The translations under genes were made by a program, and so were the position numbers. From an uncultured Proteiniphilum sp. (GTDB taxonomy: Bacteria > Bacteroidota > Bacteroidia > Bacteroidales > Dysgonomonadaceae): a stretch of 64,000 nt of DNA. Under the pieces are notes generated by a model that did no database searches, was not told where the DNA came from, and saw nothing but the letters and a program-made list of their open reading frames with translations. Each line of letters opens with the position of its first letter. The first letter of the stretch is position 1. The DNA lies in NCBI GenBank assembly GCA_927407015.1, contig CAKMJT010000009.1:1-64000 (forward strand), given 5' to 3'. Shown here one piece after another: positions 35,880 to 45,498 of this stretch.

Positions 35880-38800
35880 TTAAAAATTAAAATTTACGCC
35901 AAATAAAAGCTGGCGGCTTCTCGGATAGGCGGAATAATCGACGCCCGGTGAGAGGTTGGTCCTTCTTACTGTCGACACTTCGGGATCGTAACCGCTATAG
36001 TTGGTCCATAGTTCCACATTGTAGCCGGTGATATAGAAGCGCAGGTTTTCAATTTTCGCCTTGGCGAGCAGATGCTTCGGGAGGGTATACCCCAGCGTGA
36101 GGGTGTTAAGACGCAGGAAGCTGCCATCTTCCACGGCCCAGTCGCTGAAGATCATGCGAGAGGTGTATGGCGACCACATGGTGGTGTTGGCATTCATGGC
36201 AGCCAGTTCTGCAGGATCATTGCTGATGGTACCGTCCTCGCGCAGGTTGGTCCAACGCTTGCCGGTCTCCATGGTGGTGATCATGTTGCGATACTGGTAT
36301 TTTCCGGTGTGGGAGAACTCGATCTTGTTGGCATTATAGATGTCGTTGCCGTAACTCCAGTTGAAGGCAGCAGCGAGGTCGAATCCGTAAAAGGTGGAGT
36401 TCAGGGTAAACCCGCCGGTATGTACGGGGTTGGCATCACCGATGATTTCCCGGTCTTCCACTCCGATGATGTCGTCACCGTCAAGATCCTTCAGTTTCAT
36501 AGAGCCAGGACGGACATTTCCTACAACACCTGAGGCATCAGCAACCTCATCTTTAAGGATCCACCGGTCGGCAGACGCGTTATAGCCGGTGAAGTCAGAT
36601 ACTTCATATCTTCCGTCGGAGCGATAGCCGAACATCTGACCCACGGCACCCCCCCTGGCGATCCAGTAGTCGTATCCAATCTCGGAGGAGGCCCAGTAGG
36701 TCTCGTACCCAAAGTCGTTCATGATACCCAGGCTCTGGATGTCAGTCTTGTTGAAGCCAATGTTACCGGTGAAGCTGAGGGTGAAGTTTTTCCTGTTCAC
36801 GGCATACCAGTTGAGCGTTGCCTCTATCCCCTGGTTTTGGTTTTCACCCATGTTGCGGTATTGGGTATCATATCCTGTTCCGGCTACCGGGAACTCGATC
36901 AGCAGGTCGCTGGTGGTGTTGCGGTATGCTTCGACCGTTCCGCTCAGACGTCCTCCCAGCAGGGTGAAGTCGAGCCCGATGTTGCGGGTGATGGTGGTCT
37001 CCCATTTCAGGTCAGGGTTGGCCATCACTTTGGAAGGTGCCCAGTAGCTGGAGAAGCCGTTGATCCAGGAGGTGGCCTTCGACTCGAACATCTGCACCAG
37101 CTGACCGGAGGGGATGTTGTTGTTGCCAGCCGTACCAAAGCTGGCACGCAGCTTCAGGTCTTCCAGCCAGCCCTTGGTGCCTTCCATGAAGGGCTCGGAG
37201 GAGAGACGCCAGGCAGCGGCCGCAGAGGGGAAGAAACCCCATCGGTTCTCCTTGCTGAACTTGGAGGAGGCATCGGCACGGAAGGTGGCACTCAGCAGAT
37301 ATTTGCTCTGGTAGTCGTAGTTGAGGCGACCGAAGAAGGAAAGCAGCTTCTCATCCTCGTTGTAGTAGTTGTCGATGGTGTAGGGTACGCCCTGCGACGA
37401 GAGCCGCCAGGCATCTTCTGCTGTAAATGTGACAGGAAACCCGTGTACCTCATCCGTAAGAGTGCGTCCTTTCTGGATGATATACTCATGTCCGGCCATC
37501 AGGTTCAGGTTATGATCGTCGTTGAGGTACTTTTTGAAATCATAGTTCACCGTATTGGTATTGCGCAATATTTGCCTTTCCCTGTTTACCAGGCGGATGG
37601 CCGGTTTTCCCTGGTTGTCGACCGAGGGATAGTTTTTGATATAATAGGTGGTAAGACCCCAGTATCGCTGGTCGCCGTCGTCCTGGTGGTCCATGCCCAC
37701 TTCGGAGCGCAGCTTCAGGTTGTCGACCACCTCCCAGGTGCCACTGCCCGCCATGTTGAGTCGTTTCTGTGTCTTCTCGCGGGCGTTGTCGCTAATGGAG
37801 ATCAGCGGATTGTAAAGATTACCCAGGTCGTCGTCGGCACTGCCGGCAGATGCGTCCAGGTTCTTCAGGGGTATGGGGGTGTAGATCACCGAGTACTTGA
37901 GACGCTTGTCGGTATCGAGCGTGCTAGTAGCGTCGTTGGCACCACCGCCGTTGATCTTGGTGTCGGTGTAGCGCACCGAGAAGTCGAGTGCAATACGGTC
38001 TGAGGGCTTGTTGTTCAGCTTCAGGCTCATGCTGTTTCGCCTGTAGTCGGATTCTTCCATGATCGCCTTGTCAGAGAGATGGGAGAAGTTGAAGGCGTAG
38101 GTCATCCGGTCGCTTCCGCCGTTAAGGCTCAGGCTGTGGTTCATGGAGCTGCCGGGACGGCCGAAAGTGATATCCTGCCAGTCGTTGTAGGGTACATTGC
38201 GGTAGAGATCGATATCCTGGTAGTTGCCGAAGTAGGAGTTGTAGTTCTCTATTGCGTCGGACCCTTTGAGCGCTGCCAACTCATATTGCCAGGTTGCATA
38301 ATCGTAGGGAGAGAGTACATCCAGCGTTTTGGCAATCTTCTTAACCCCGAAATAGGCATTGTAGCTGAGCCGTAGCTTACCGGCCTGCCCCGACTTGGTG
38401 GTGACAATTACCACACCATTGGCACCACGTGATCCGTAAATAGCTGTGGAAGAAGCATCTTTCAGTACGTCAATTGATTCGATGTCTGTTGGCGGGATAT
38501 CGGAGATGGTGCTCACAGGGAAACCATCCACAATAAACAGGGGATCGTTGCTCTGCGTGATGGAACCGCCTCCGCGTACCCTGATTCGCATCTCAGCATC
38601 GGGTGAGCCTTCTGTGGTTAGTACCTGTACCCCTGCCATCTTTCCGGTGATTGCCTCAATGGCTGAGGCGACAGGAACAGCAGCAATAGTTTCCGCATTT
38701 ACCGAAGAAACCGACCCGGTGAGGTCTCTTCTGCGTTGTGTACCATAACCCACCACTACTACTTCATCCAGGCTCGATACATCTTCTTCCATGATAATAT

Positions 38801-39095
38801 TGACCACACTGCCGGTAATGCTTACCTCCGTCTCTTTCATACCGATATAAGAGATATGGAGTGTCGTTGCCGAGGCTGGTACGGAAAGGGTATAATTCCC
38901 GTCGATATCTGTGGCAGTACCGATTGTAGTACCTTTCACCATCACATTGGCACCAATAATCAGTTCCCCAAAGGTATCCCTCACTGTTCCGCTGATTGTT
39001 CTTTCCTGAGCCAATATGGACAAAGAAAAAAACAGGAAAAGCAGTAGAGCGGTGAATACTTTCTTTTTCATTTTAGATTCATTCATTTTATTCAT
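35880..39095 (-). CDS. SusC/RagA-family TonB-dependent transporter
   Basis: About 1071 residues from the ATG at 39095; a frame open to 39158 has no signal-peptide logic and I prefer Met22 of that frame (or Met30 at 39071). Signal peptide VFTALLLFLFFSLSILAQ. Then a carboxypeptidase-like beta-sandwich (ERTISGTVRDTFGELIIGANVM), the TonB box and plug (LDEVVVVGYGTQRRRDLTGSV), and a 22-stranded barrel ending LLFGVNFNF. It imports oligogalacturonides with the SusD partner. First gene of the pectin operon, divergent from the HTCS gene. The promoter is not clear: CACCTTTG at 39188-39181 (minus) is the nearest -7 match. Confidence 0.93.
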   Translation of the reverse strand: MNKMNESKMKKKVFTALLLFLFFSLSILAQERTISGTVRDTFGELIIGANVMVKGTTIGTATDIDGNYTLSVPASATTLHISYIGMKETEVSITGSVVNIIMEEDVSSLDEVVVVGYGTQRRRDLTGSVSSVNAETIAAVPVASAIEAITGKMAGVQVLTTEGSPDAEMRIRVRGGGSITQSNDPLFIVDGFPVSTISDIPPTDIESIDVLKDASSTAIYGSRGANGVVIVTTKSGQAGKLRLSYNAYFGVKKIAKTLDVLSPYDYATWQYELAALKGSDAIENYNSYFGNYQDIDLYRNVPYNDWQDITFGRPGSSMNHSLSLNGGSDRMTYAFNFSHLSDKAIMEESDYRRNSMSLKLNNKPSDRIALDFSVRYTDTKINGGGANDATSTLDTDKRLKYSVIYTPIPLKNLDASAGSADDDLGNLYNPLISISDNAREKTQKRLNMAGSGTWEVVDNLKLRSEVGMDHQDDGDQRYWGLTTYYIKNYPSVDNQGKPAIRLVNRERQILRNTNTVNYDFKKYLNDDHNLNLMAGHEYIIQKGRTLTDEVHGFPVTFTAEDAWRLSSQGVPYTIDNYYNEDEKLLSFFGRLNYDYQSKYLLSATFRADASSKFSKENRWGFFPSAAAAWRLSSEPFMEGTKGWLEDLKLRASFGTAGNNNIPSGQLVQMFESKATSWINGFSSYWAPSKVMANPDLKWETTITRNIGLDFTLLGGRLSGTVEAYRNTTSDLLIEFPVAGTGYDTQYRNMGENQNQGIEATLNWYAVNRKNFTLSFTGNIGFNKTDIQSLGIMNDFGYETYWASSEIGYDYWIARGGAVGQMFGYRSDGRYEVSDFTGYNASADRWILKDEVADASGVVGNVRPGSMKLKDLDGDDIIGVEDREIIGDANPVHTGGFTLNSTFYGFDLAAAFNWSYGNDIYNANKIEFSHTGKYQYRNMITTMETGKRWTNLREDGTISNDPAELAAMNANTTMWSPYTSRMIFSDWAVEDGSFLRLNTLTLGYTLPKHLLAKAKIENLRFYITGYNVELWTNYSGYDPEVSTVRRTNLSPGVDYSAYPRSRQLLFGVNFNF

Positions 39096-39251
39096 GTTAT
39101 TTAAGTTAAGAAATTTTGTGATGAAGATTAAACAAATACTTCGCAACCCCAATTGCAATATTAAAACATATTGCTGAGAACAAAGGTGATAAATTGGTTT
39201 TTAAGGGGTGTTATATTGTTTTATTTGAGAAATATATGTTAGAAAAAGTAA

Positions 39252-39280
39252 TTTGAAATGCATAAAAAAATGTATATTTG
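39252..39280 (+). promoter_or_regulatory. Predicted promoter of the HTCS gene
   Basis: TATATTTG at 39273-39280 matches the Bacteroides -7 box, with TTTG at 39252-39255 at the -33 place but with a 17-bp spacer, slightly short. The start codon of the sensor is about 110 bp downstream. This 295-bp gap also holds the divergent SusC leader. Confidence 0.55.
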
Positions 39281-39390
39281 CGACGAATGGATCCTTGAAG
39301 CAGAAAGCTGTTTTTAACCCATAATAACGGCTTCATGCTTATACTTGTTACGAAGAACTGTCATTATTTGTTGAAAAATCTGTTTTGTCA

Positions 39391-42300
39391 TTGAAAACAA
39401 AAATAAAAATATTGGTTCTGATTCATTTTACACTTTGCTTTAGTGTGAATTCGCTCATGTCACAACCCGAAGCTTACTTCAAGCATTATGGATTTGAGGA
39501 TGGCCTTCCGCAGCATACCATTACAGATATTCTTCAGGATGAAAAAGGTTTTATGTGGTTTAGCACGTGGGACGGATTGAGTAAATTCGACGGTTACACA
39601 TTCACGACCTATCATCTGCCATCGGGAAATATCACAGCATCAAAAAGTAGCAGAATAGATAATCTGTATGAGGACAAATATAACAATATTTGGGCTCTTT
39701 CCTACGATAATCAGGCTTTTCGATTTAATGTGGAGACAGCCTCTTTTTTAGGGACAAACGCAATAGAAGCGTGTAAAGGTAGTACATTTGCTGCCAATCA
39801 GATTGTTCCTCTGGAGAGCGGTAAGGTATGGCTTTTATCGGAGAAAGATGGATGTATCGTAATTATTGACTCTCTTTTCAACGCAGAAATATACAATACC
39901 GGAAATCAAAATTTAACGGATAATTATGTCCATGCTATTCACGAAGACAGAGAACGGAATTCCTGGATACTGACCAACCGGGGATTGACCATGGTTCCGG
40001 CAGACGGGTCCGAACCTGTTTTTTACTTTCATCCTTTATCCACGGGCAGGTTTAAAGAGAATGCTCCTTTTTTTAGTGCGATGGAGTTGGGCGATGAAGT
40101 ATGGTTCGGCTCCAACAAGGGGATTATCTGGAAGTATGATCTGAACGAGGGAGCCTTTGCGCAACTCTCCACAGGTATTACCTCGGATGTCATATCAATG
40201 CGTGAAATCTCTTCCGAAAAAATACTTATCCTTTCCAATCATGGCGGATTTGTTATTTACAATACCCACGACGGCAGGATGGAGTACTATAACAGCGCCA
40301 GTATTCCAGAAATTAAGTCGGACAGATTTATTACAAGTTACATTGACCGCTCAAAGAATATATGGCTGGAGACCGATCAACTGGGAGTGTCAAAATTTAA
40401 TCCTTATACCGGTCAATATATTCATTTTACACCCTTTATAGAAAGTACTGAGTCAAATGTTTTTCTTCCCAATTTCTTTATTTTTGAAGATAAGGAAGAT
40501 CGACTGTGGATACACCCCAGAGGTGGAGGCTTTTCCCTCTTCGATAAAACGAATAACCGGCTTATTCCCTTTTACAATGACCCTACTTCGTCCTCATGGA
40601 TGTTTTCCAACATGATGCACTCGGCCTATTCCGACAAACAGGGCAATTTATGGATGTGTACCCGATCGCACGGTTTAGAGAAGGTGATATTTTATGATAA
40701 TTCCAAGTTTATGACGATTCAACCCTCTAACGATATTCACTCGACTATTAGTAATGAGGTGCGACCTGTTTTCGAGGATTCATTCCACAATATCTGGGCA
40801 GCGACGAAAGATGGGCGAATTCGTGTATTTAACGGAGAAATGAAGGAGAGAGGTATCCTGAATAATCGCGGAGAGATAGGAAGTGGAACCCCATTGGAGG
40901 GTATCGCATACTGTATCACCGAAGACTCCGGAAAGAATATCTGGATAGGTACGAAAGGCGAAGGTGTTTATAAACTTACCAGGAGAGAGGACGGGAGCGG
41001 TTTTCATATATCCCATTATAAAAATGATCCGTACGACAAATATTCGTTAAGTGACAATAATGTATATACTATTTTCGAAGACAAAAACAAAAATATCTGG
41101 ATCGGTACGTTCGGAGGCGGATTAAATCTGATTATCCATGCAGATACAGAGGGTAAAATAGTAAACTATCTCAACGATTTGACCAGTTATCCTTTCAATC
41201 ATGCCGATAGGGTCAGGATTATTACCAGCGATAAACAGGGGCAAATCTGTGTGGGTACAACACTCGGATTTATGATGTTTGATGCTGATTTCGAATCGCC
41301 TCAGGAAATAGATTTTAAGATTTACACCCGGAATGCCGTCGATGAACATTCTATCGGAGCAAACGATATCATCGATATTTGTACCACACAATCGGGTGAA
41401 ACCTATATCGGCACATTTGGAGGAGGTATCAGTAAGATAAAGGAAACAGATCAAAGCGGTTTCCCGGTTAGATTTGAAAATTTCAACACTTCTCATGGAT
41501 TACCTTCAAACATTATACTGTCGATTCAGGAAGATGGCAAAGGAAATCTTTGGATTTCCAGTGAAGGGAGCTTAACCAAATTCAACCGGCAAGAACAAAC
41601 CTTTGAAAATTTCAGCGAAATAAAACGGCTGATGAAGCGGCATAATTTTTCCGAAAACTCGAGTTGTTGTTTGGGTGACGGAAGAATGTTGTTCGGATAT
41701 TCACACGGGATGTTTATGTTTGATCCGGAAAATGTAAAAAATAATACCTTTAATCCCTATCTTGCTCTGGTGCAGTTCCGGTTGTTCAGCCGTCCTCTCC
41801 CCATCTCCACTGAAGGTCCGTTGCATAAGAGCATTGATTTGATTGAGCGCCTGCAGCTGAAGCACAACCAGAATTTTATCAGCATTGAGTTTGCGGCTCT
41901 GGATTATACCGATCCGGAAAATATTCTGTATGCCTATAAACTGGACGGATTTGATAAGGAGTGGATCTATTCCGGTAATCAGCGCATCGCCAACTATACA
42001 AATCTATCCCCGGGGAAGTATCTTTTTCGGGTGAAATCGACCAACAGCGACGGAGTATGGGCCAACAATGAGCGGACGCTTGCCATTGAGGTGCTCCCCC
42101 CCTTCTGGGCAACTGCATGGGCATATCTTATCTACATATTGCTGACTGTGCTGGTGTTGTTTATTACATTCAGAATCCTTCACACTTTTTACAGGATGCG
42201 CAACAAAATCGTTTTGGAAAAGCAGGAATCGGAGATCAAAACCCGTTTCTTTACCAACATATCGCATGAGATTCGCACGCCGCTGACGATGATCGTCTCT

Positions 42301-43845
42301 CCGATTGAGAATCTGATACAAAGTAAATCAACTCCCGAGGCGGTGAAAAAACAGCTCTTTCTTGTTTCCAAGAATACGAAACGGCTGTTGAATATGGTGA
42401 ATCAAATCCTCGATTTTCAAAAGATGGAACAATCATCCCTAACCGTCAGTAAGATTGCCATAGGACCTTTTGTGGAAAATCTGTTTGAGATTTACGTTAA
42501 TAATGCGAAGCTTAAAAAAATAGACTATCGTTTTGAAAACAGGGTGGGTGAACAGTTGCTATGGGTAGATGCCGAAGCGGTGGAAAAAATTGTGGTAAAT
42601 CTTCTTTCCAACGCATTCAAGTATACGCCTCCCGGAAAGTCGATCCATGTATCTGTGTTCTACGATAACGGTGAGGTAGCCCTGCAGGTCAGGGATACCG
42701 GTATTGGCATCAATAAGGAAAGAATGGGCCGGCTGTTCCGACGGTTTGAGTCTTTCAATGAGGATGCAAGCAAACCGAGTACCGGCATAGGATTATCCAT
42801 CGTGAAAGAGATGGCCGACAAGCATCGGGCCAGAATAACTGTTGAAAGTGAAGAGAACAGAGGTAGTCGATTTACGGTTTTTTTCAAAAAAGGGACTTCA
42901 CACTTCGGTGCCGATGTGACCATTGATGATTCTTTCAGGCCCGTGGCCGAGAACGAACCCCAGAAAGGAATGCCGGATGAGCAACTCGCCGTCTTACCCT
43001 GTGAGCAGATCAATGATCACCCCTGTGTATTGGTGGTGGAGGATGATGACGATCTGAGACAATTTATCCGGTCGATTCTCGAAAGTGAATACGAGGTGCA
43101 TGAAGCATCGAATGGAAAAGAGGGGTTTGAAAAAGCAATGGAGCTGATTCCCGACTTCATTGTCAGTGACATCATGATGCCGGAAGTAGACGGAATAGAA
43201 TTGCTTGAAAGTGTTCGCAAAAATATCCACACAAGCCATATCCTCTTTTTACTGCTTACAGCCAAAACGACCCTCGACAGCAAGCTCGAGGGGTTTGAGC
43301 ACGGGGCTGATGAGTACATTTCCAAGCCTTTCAGCGTCTCCTTTTTCAAGGCCAGGGTGAAGAATCTGTTGCAGAGAAGGAGTGAATTGCAGCAGTATTA
43401 CAGGAACAGGAACAACACAAAGTCAAACATAGGGTCAGCAGAAAATAACGGTACACATACGCCTGTGAGCGATAAAGAGATGGAGTTCATCGGATCGGTC
43501 AATTCCTTTATTGAGCAACATCTGGGAAACAATGATTTTGTCATTGAAGATCTGGCGGTAGAGATGGGAATGAGCCGCACTGTGTTTTTTAAAAAGATGA
43601 AGGGTCTCACGGGACTTGCTCCCATTGAATATGTACGGGATATTTTGATGCAGCACGCGGCTGAACTGCTTGAAAAAAGCGATTATTCCATCAAGGAGAT
43701 CTCTTACAGGGTGGGAATGAACGATGCCAAGTATTTCGCCAAATGTTTCAAGAAGAAATTCAACATGACTCCCAGTGAATATAAAAAGTATGCGATTCAC
43801 CTTTCATCAATCACTCATGGAACAGAAATCATGGATTTGGACTAA
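39391..43845 (+). CDS. Hybrid two-component system sensor-regulator (HTCS) for the pectin locus
   Basis: About 1484 residues from a TTG at 39391 (in-frame TTG at 39385 also possible; no ATG fits). Order: signal/TM, two seven-bladed propellers of Reg_prop repeats (about 30-800, repeats such as DKQGNLWMCT, DKNKNIWIGTFGGGL), Y_Y_Y domain (about 835-900), TM helix (about 908-932), HisKA with His959 in ISHEIRTP, HATPase (NLLSNAFKYTPPG, DTGIGI, GIGLSI), receiver domain with Asp1260 in VSDIMMP, and a C-terminal AraC helix-turn-helix (about 1380-1480). This one chain senses a periplasmic oligosaccharide and activates transcription, here almost certainly of the divergent SusC operon. Confidence 0.92.
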   Translation: MKTKIKILVLIHFTLCFSVNSLMSQPEAYFKHYGFEDGLPQHTITDILQDEKGFMWFSTWDGLSKFDGYTFTTYHLPSGNITASKSSRIDNLYEDKYNNIWALSYDNQAFRFNVETASFLGTNAIEACKGSTFAANQIVPLESGKVWLLSEKDGCIVIIDSLFNAEIYNTGNQNLTDNYVHAIHEDRERNSWILTNRGLTMVPADGSEPVFYFHPLSTGRFKENAPFFSAMELGDEVWFGSNKGIIWKYDLNEGAFAQLSTGITSDVISMREISSEKILILSNHGGFVIYNTHDGRMEYYNSASIPEIKSDRFITSYIDRSKNIWLETDQLGVSKFNPYTGQYIHFTPFIESTESNVFLPNFFIFEDKEDRLWIHPRGGGFSLFDKTNNRLIPFYNDPTSSSWMFSNMMHSAYSDKQGNLWMCTRSHGLEKVIFYDNSKFMTIQPSNDIHSTISNEVRPVFEDSFHNIWAATKDGRIRVFNGEMKERGILNNRGEIGSGTPLEGIAYCITEDSGKNIWIGTKGEGVYKLTRREDGSGFHISHYKNDPYDKYSLSDNNVYTIFEDKNKNIWIGTFGGGLNLIIHADTEGKIVNYLNDLTSYPFNHADRVRIITSDKQGQICVGTTLGFMMFDADFESPQEIDFKIYTRNAVDEHSIGANDIIDICTTQSGETYIGTFGGGISKIKETDQSGFPVRFENFNTSHGLPSNIILSIQEDGKGNLWISSEGSLTKFNRQEQTFENFSEIKRLMKRHNFSENSSCCLGDGRMLFGYSHGMFMFDPENVKNNTFNPYLALVQFRLFSRPLPISTEGPLHKSIDLIERLQLKHNQNFISIEFAALDYTDPENILYAYKLDGFDKEWIYSGNQRIANYTNLSPGKYLFRVKSTNSDGVWANNERTLAIEVLPPFWATAWAYLIYILLTVLVLFITFRILHTFYRMRNKIVLEKQESEIKTRFFTNISHEIRTPLTMIVSPIENLIQSKSTPEAVKKQLFLVSKNTKRLLNMVNQILDFQKMEQSSLTVSKIAIGPFVENLFEIYVNNAKLKKIDYRFENRVGEQLLWVDAEAVEKIVVNLLSNAFKYTPPGKSIHVSVFYDNGEVALQVRDTGIGINKERMGRLFRRFESFNEDASKPSTGIGLSIVKEMADKHRARITVESEENRGSRFTVFFKKGTSHFGADVTIDDSFRPVAENEPQKGMPDEQLAVLPCEQINDHPCVLVVEDDDDLRQFIRSILESEYEVHEASNGKEGFEKAMELIPDFIVSDIMMPEVDGIELLESVRKNIHTSHILFLLLTAKTTLDSKLEGFEHGADEYISKPFSVSFFKARVKNLLQRRSELQQYYRNRNNTKSNIGSAENNGTHTPVSDKEMEFIGSVNSFIEQHLGNNDFVIEDLAVEMGMSRTVFFKKMKGLTGLAPIEYVRDILMQHAAELLEKSDYSIKEISYRVGMNDAKYFAKCFKKKFNMTPSEYKKYAIHLSSITHGTEIMDLD

Positions 43846-43871
43846 TGGGTCAAATGGGTTAAATGGGTTAA
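43845..43871 (+). repeat. Three tandem 9-bp repeats after the HTCS stop
   Basis: ATGGGTCAA, ATGGGTTAA, ATGGGTTAA in direct succession, starting with the last base of the HTCS stop codon. Two of the units contain an in-frame-like TAA. Could be slippage debris or a spaced binding element upstream of uxaC. Confidence 0.6.
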
Positions 43872-43910
43872 AATAATAATCAGCTGACGGCTCAAATCAA
43901 AATAAATTTA

Positions 43911-43918
43911 TAACTTTG
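43911..43918 (+). promoter_or_regulatory. Candidate -7 box for uxaC
   Basis: TAACTTTG fits TAnnTTTG, 89 bp before the uxaC start. No clear -33 element is seen 19 bp upstream. An imperfect palindrome CAGCTGACG lies 20 bp before. Confidence 0.45.
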
Positions 43919-44006
43919 GGGATTACAAGAATACGTCCCACAAAAGATGTGCTCGAGAACAACGAGGATAAAAAGTGATGAATATACATTATTAAAATAC
44001 GTTTCT

Positions 44007-45413
44007 ATGAAAAGTTTTATACATGAAGACTTTTTGCTACAAACCGACTCAGCGAGAGAGCTGTATCATGAGCATGCGAAAAAGCAACCTATTATCGACT
44101 ATCATTGTCATTTAAACCCTGCGGCAATTGCCGGTGATCATGTATTTGACAACCTGGGCCAGTTATGGCTCGAGGGTGATCATTACAAATGGCGTGCGAT
44201 GCGCACCAACGGGGTGGAGGAGAAATACTGTACCGGGAAGGAGACCTCAGACTGGGAGAAATTTGAGAAATGGGCGGAAACGGTTCCTTACGCCATGCGA
44301 AACCCGTTATATCACTGGACTCACCTGGAACTGAAATCTGCTTTCGGGGTGGAAAAACTGCTGAATCCTGAAACAGCGAGGGAGATTTACGACGTCTGTA
44401 CAGAGAAATTGCGCACACCCGAATACTCCGCCCGGGGACTGATGCAGCATTTTAATGTCAAGGTGGTTTGTACGACCGATGATCCGGCTGATAACCTGGA
44501 ACATCACCTCTCGTTAAAGAAGGAGGGATTCAGAATAAAAATACTCCCCACGTGGCGTCCCGATAAAGCGATGGCTGTCGAAAATCCGGCAGCGTATCGT
44601 GCTTATGTAGAAAAATTATCTGAAGTATCCGGTGTGACGATCACCAAATTCAGTGATTTGATGGAAGCACTACGCAACCGTCATGACTTTTTTGCTTCCG
44701 TTGGTTGCAGGCTCTCCGACCATGGCATAGAAGAGTTTTACGCCGAGAGATATACCTTGATTGAGATTGAACAAATATTTGAGAAGGTTTACAGTGGCAG
44801 GGAATTGACACATGAACAGGTACTGAAATTCAAGTCGGCCATGATGTACGAGGGTGCCTTGATGGATTGGGAAAAAGGGTGGACGCAGCAATTTCATTAT
44901 GGTGCCATCCGTAATAACAATACAAGATTGTTCAATCAGCTGGGTCCCGATACCGGTTTTGACTCAATAGGTGACTTCAATGTTGCAAAAGCATTGAGTC
45001 GTTTTCTCGACCAGCTGGATAAGGACAACAGACTGGCGAAAACAATTATCTACAACCTCAATCCCAGAGACAATGATATGATTGCCACCATGATCGGCAA
45101 TTTCCAGGATGGATCGGTGCCGGGAAAGATTCAGTTCGGATCCGGATGGTGGTTCCTCGACCAGAAGACAGGGATGGAAGCACAGATGAACTCACTGTCG
45201 AATCTCGGCCTGCTGAGCCGTTTCGTGGGTATGATTACCGACTCACGCAGTTTTGTTTCTTACCCAAGGCATGAGTATTTTCGCCGCATTCTGTGCAACC
45301 TCATCGGGAACGATGTGGAGAATGGACTGCTTCCTGCTTCCGAGATGACGTTTCTTGGGGAAATGGTGGAGAACATATCCTATCACAACGCAAATCAATT
45401 CTTTCAATTTTAA
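44007..45413 (+). CDS. uxaC: Uronate isomerase
   Basis: 468 residues from the ATG at 44007 (the frame extends to 43947, but the family starts MKSFIHEDFLLQT). An amidohydrolase-type barrel with the metal motif DYHCHL and the N-terminal GDHYKWRAMR block; C-terminal RFVGMITDSRSFVSYPRHEYFRR. It interconverts D-glucuronate with D-fructuronate and D-galacturonate with D-tagaturonate. First gene of the saturated uronate cluster, 86 bp before uxaE. Placed next to the pectin sensor, it takes free galacturonate from the GH28 enzymes. Confidence 0.95.
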   Translation: MKSFIHEDFLLQTDSARELYHEHAKKQPIIDYHCHLNPAAIAGDHVFDNLGQLWLEGDHYKWRAMRTNGVEEKYCTGKETSDWEKFEKWAETVPYAMRNPLYHWTHLELKSAFGVEKLLNPETAREIYDVCTEKLRTPEYSARGLMQHFNVKVVCTTDDPADNLEHHLSLKKEGFRIKILPTWRPDKAMAVENPAAYRAYVEKLSEVSGVTITKFSDLMEALRNRHDFFASVGCRLSDHGIEEFYAERYTLIEIEQIFEKVYSGRELTHEQVLKFKSAMMYEGALMDWEKGWTQQFHYGAIRNNNTRLFNQLGPDTGFDSIGDFNVAKALSRFLDQLDKDNRLAKTIIYNLNPRDNDMIATMIGNFQDGSVPGKIQFGSGWWFLDQKTGMEAQMNSLSNLGLLSRFVGMITDSRSFVSYPRHEYFRRILCNLIGNDVENGLLPASEMTFLGEMVENISYHNANQFFQF

Positions 45414-45498
45414 AACAGGTACAGGAAACGGAGTATGATGGATGGCACCGACACCGGTGGTTATCGCGTCTTCCGGGTACCAAATAAATAATCATCAA

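Noticed and set aside
36837-38003. 388-codon plus-strand frame inside the SusC gene
   Set aside because: Antisense shadow of the SusC barrel; Val/Gly-rich, no recognisable fold or signal.
45442-45498. Longer start for uxaE at 45442
   Set aside because: The extra 19 residues do not match the family, which starts MKLGKYSIGVGDRF.
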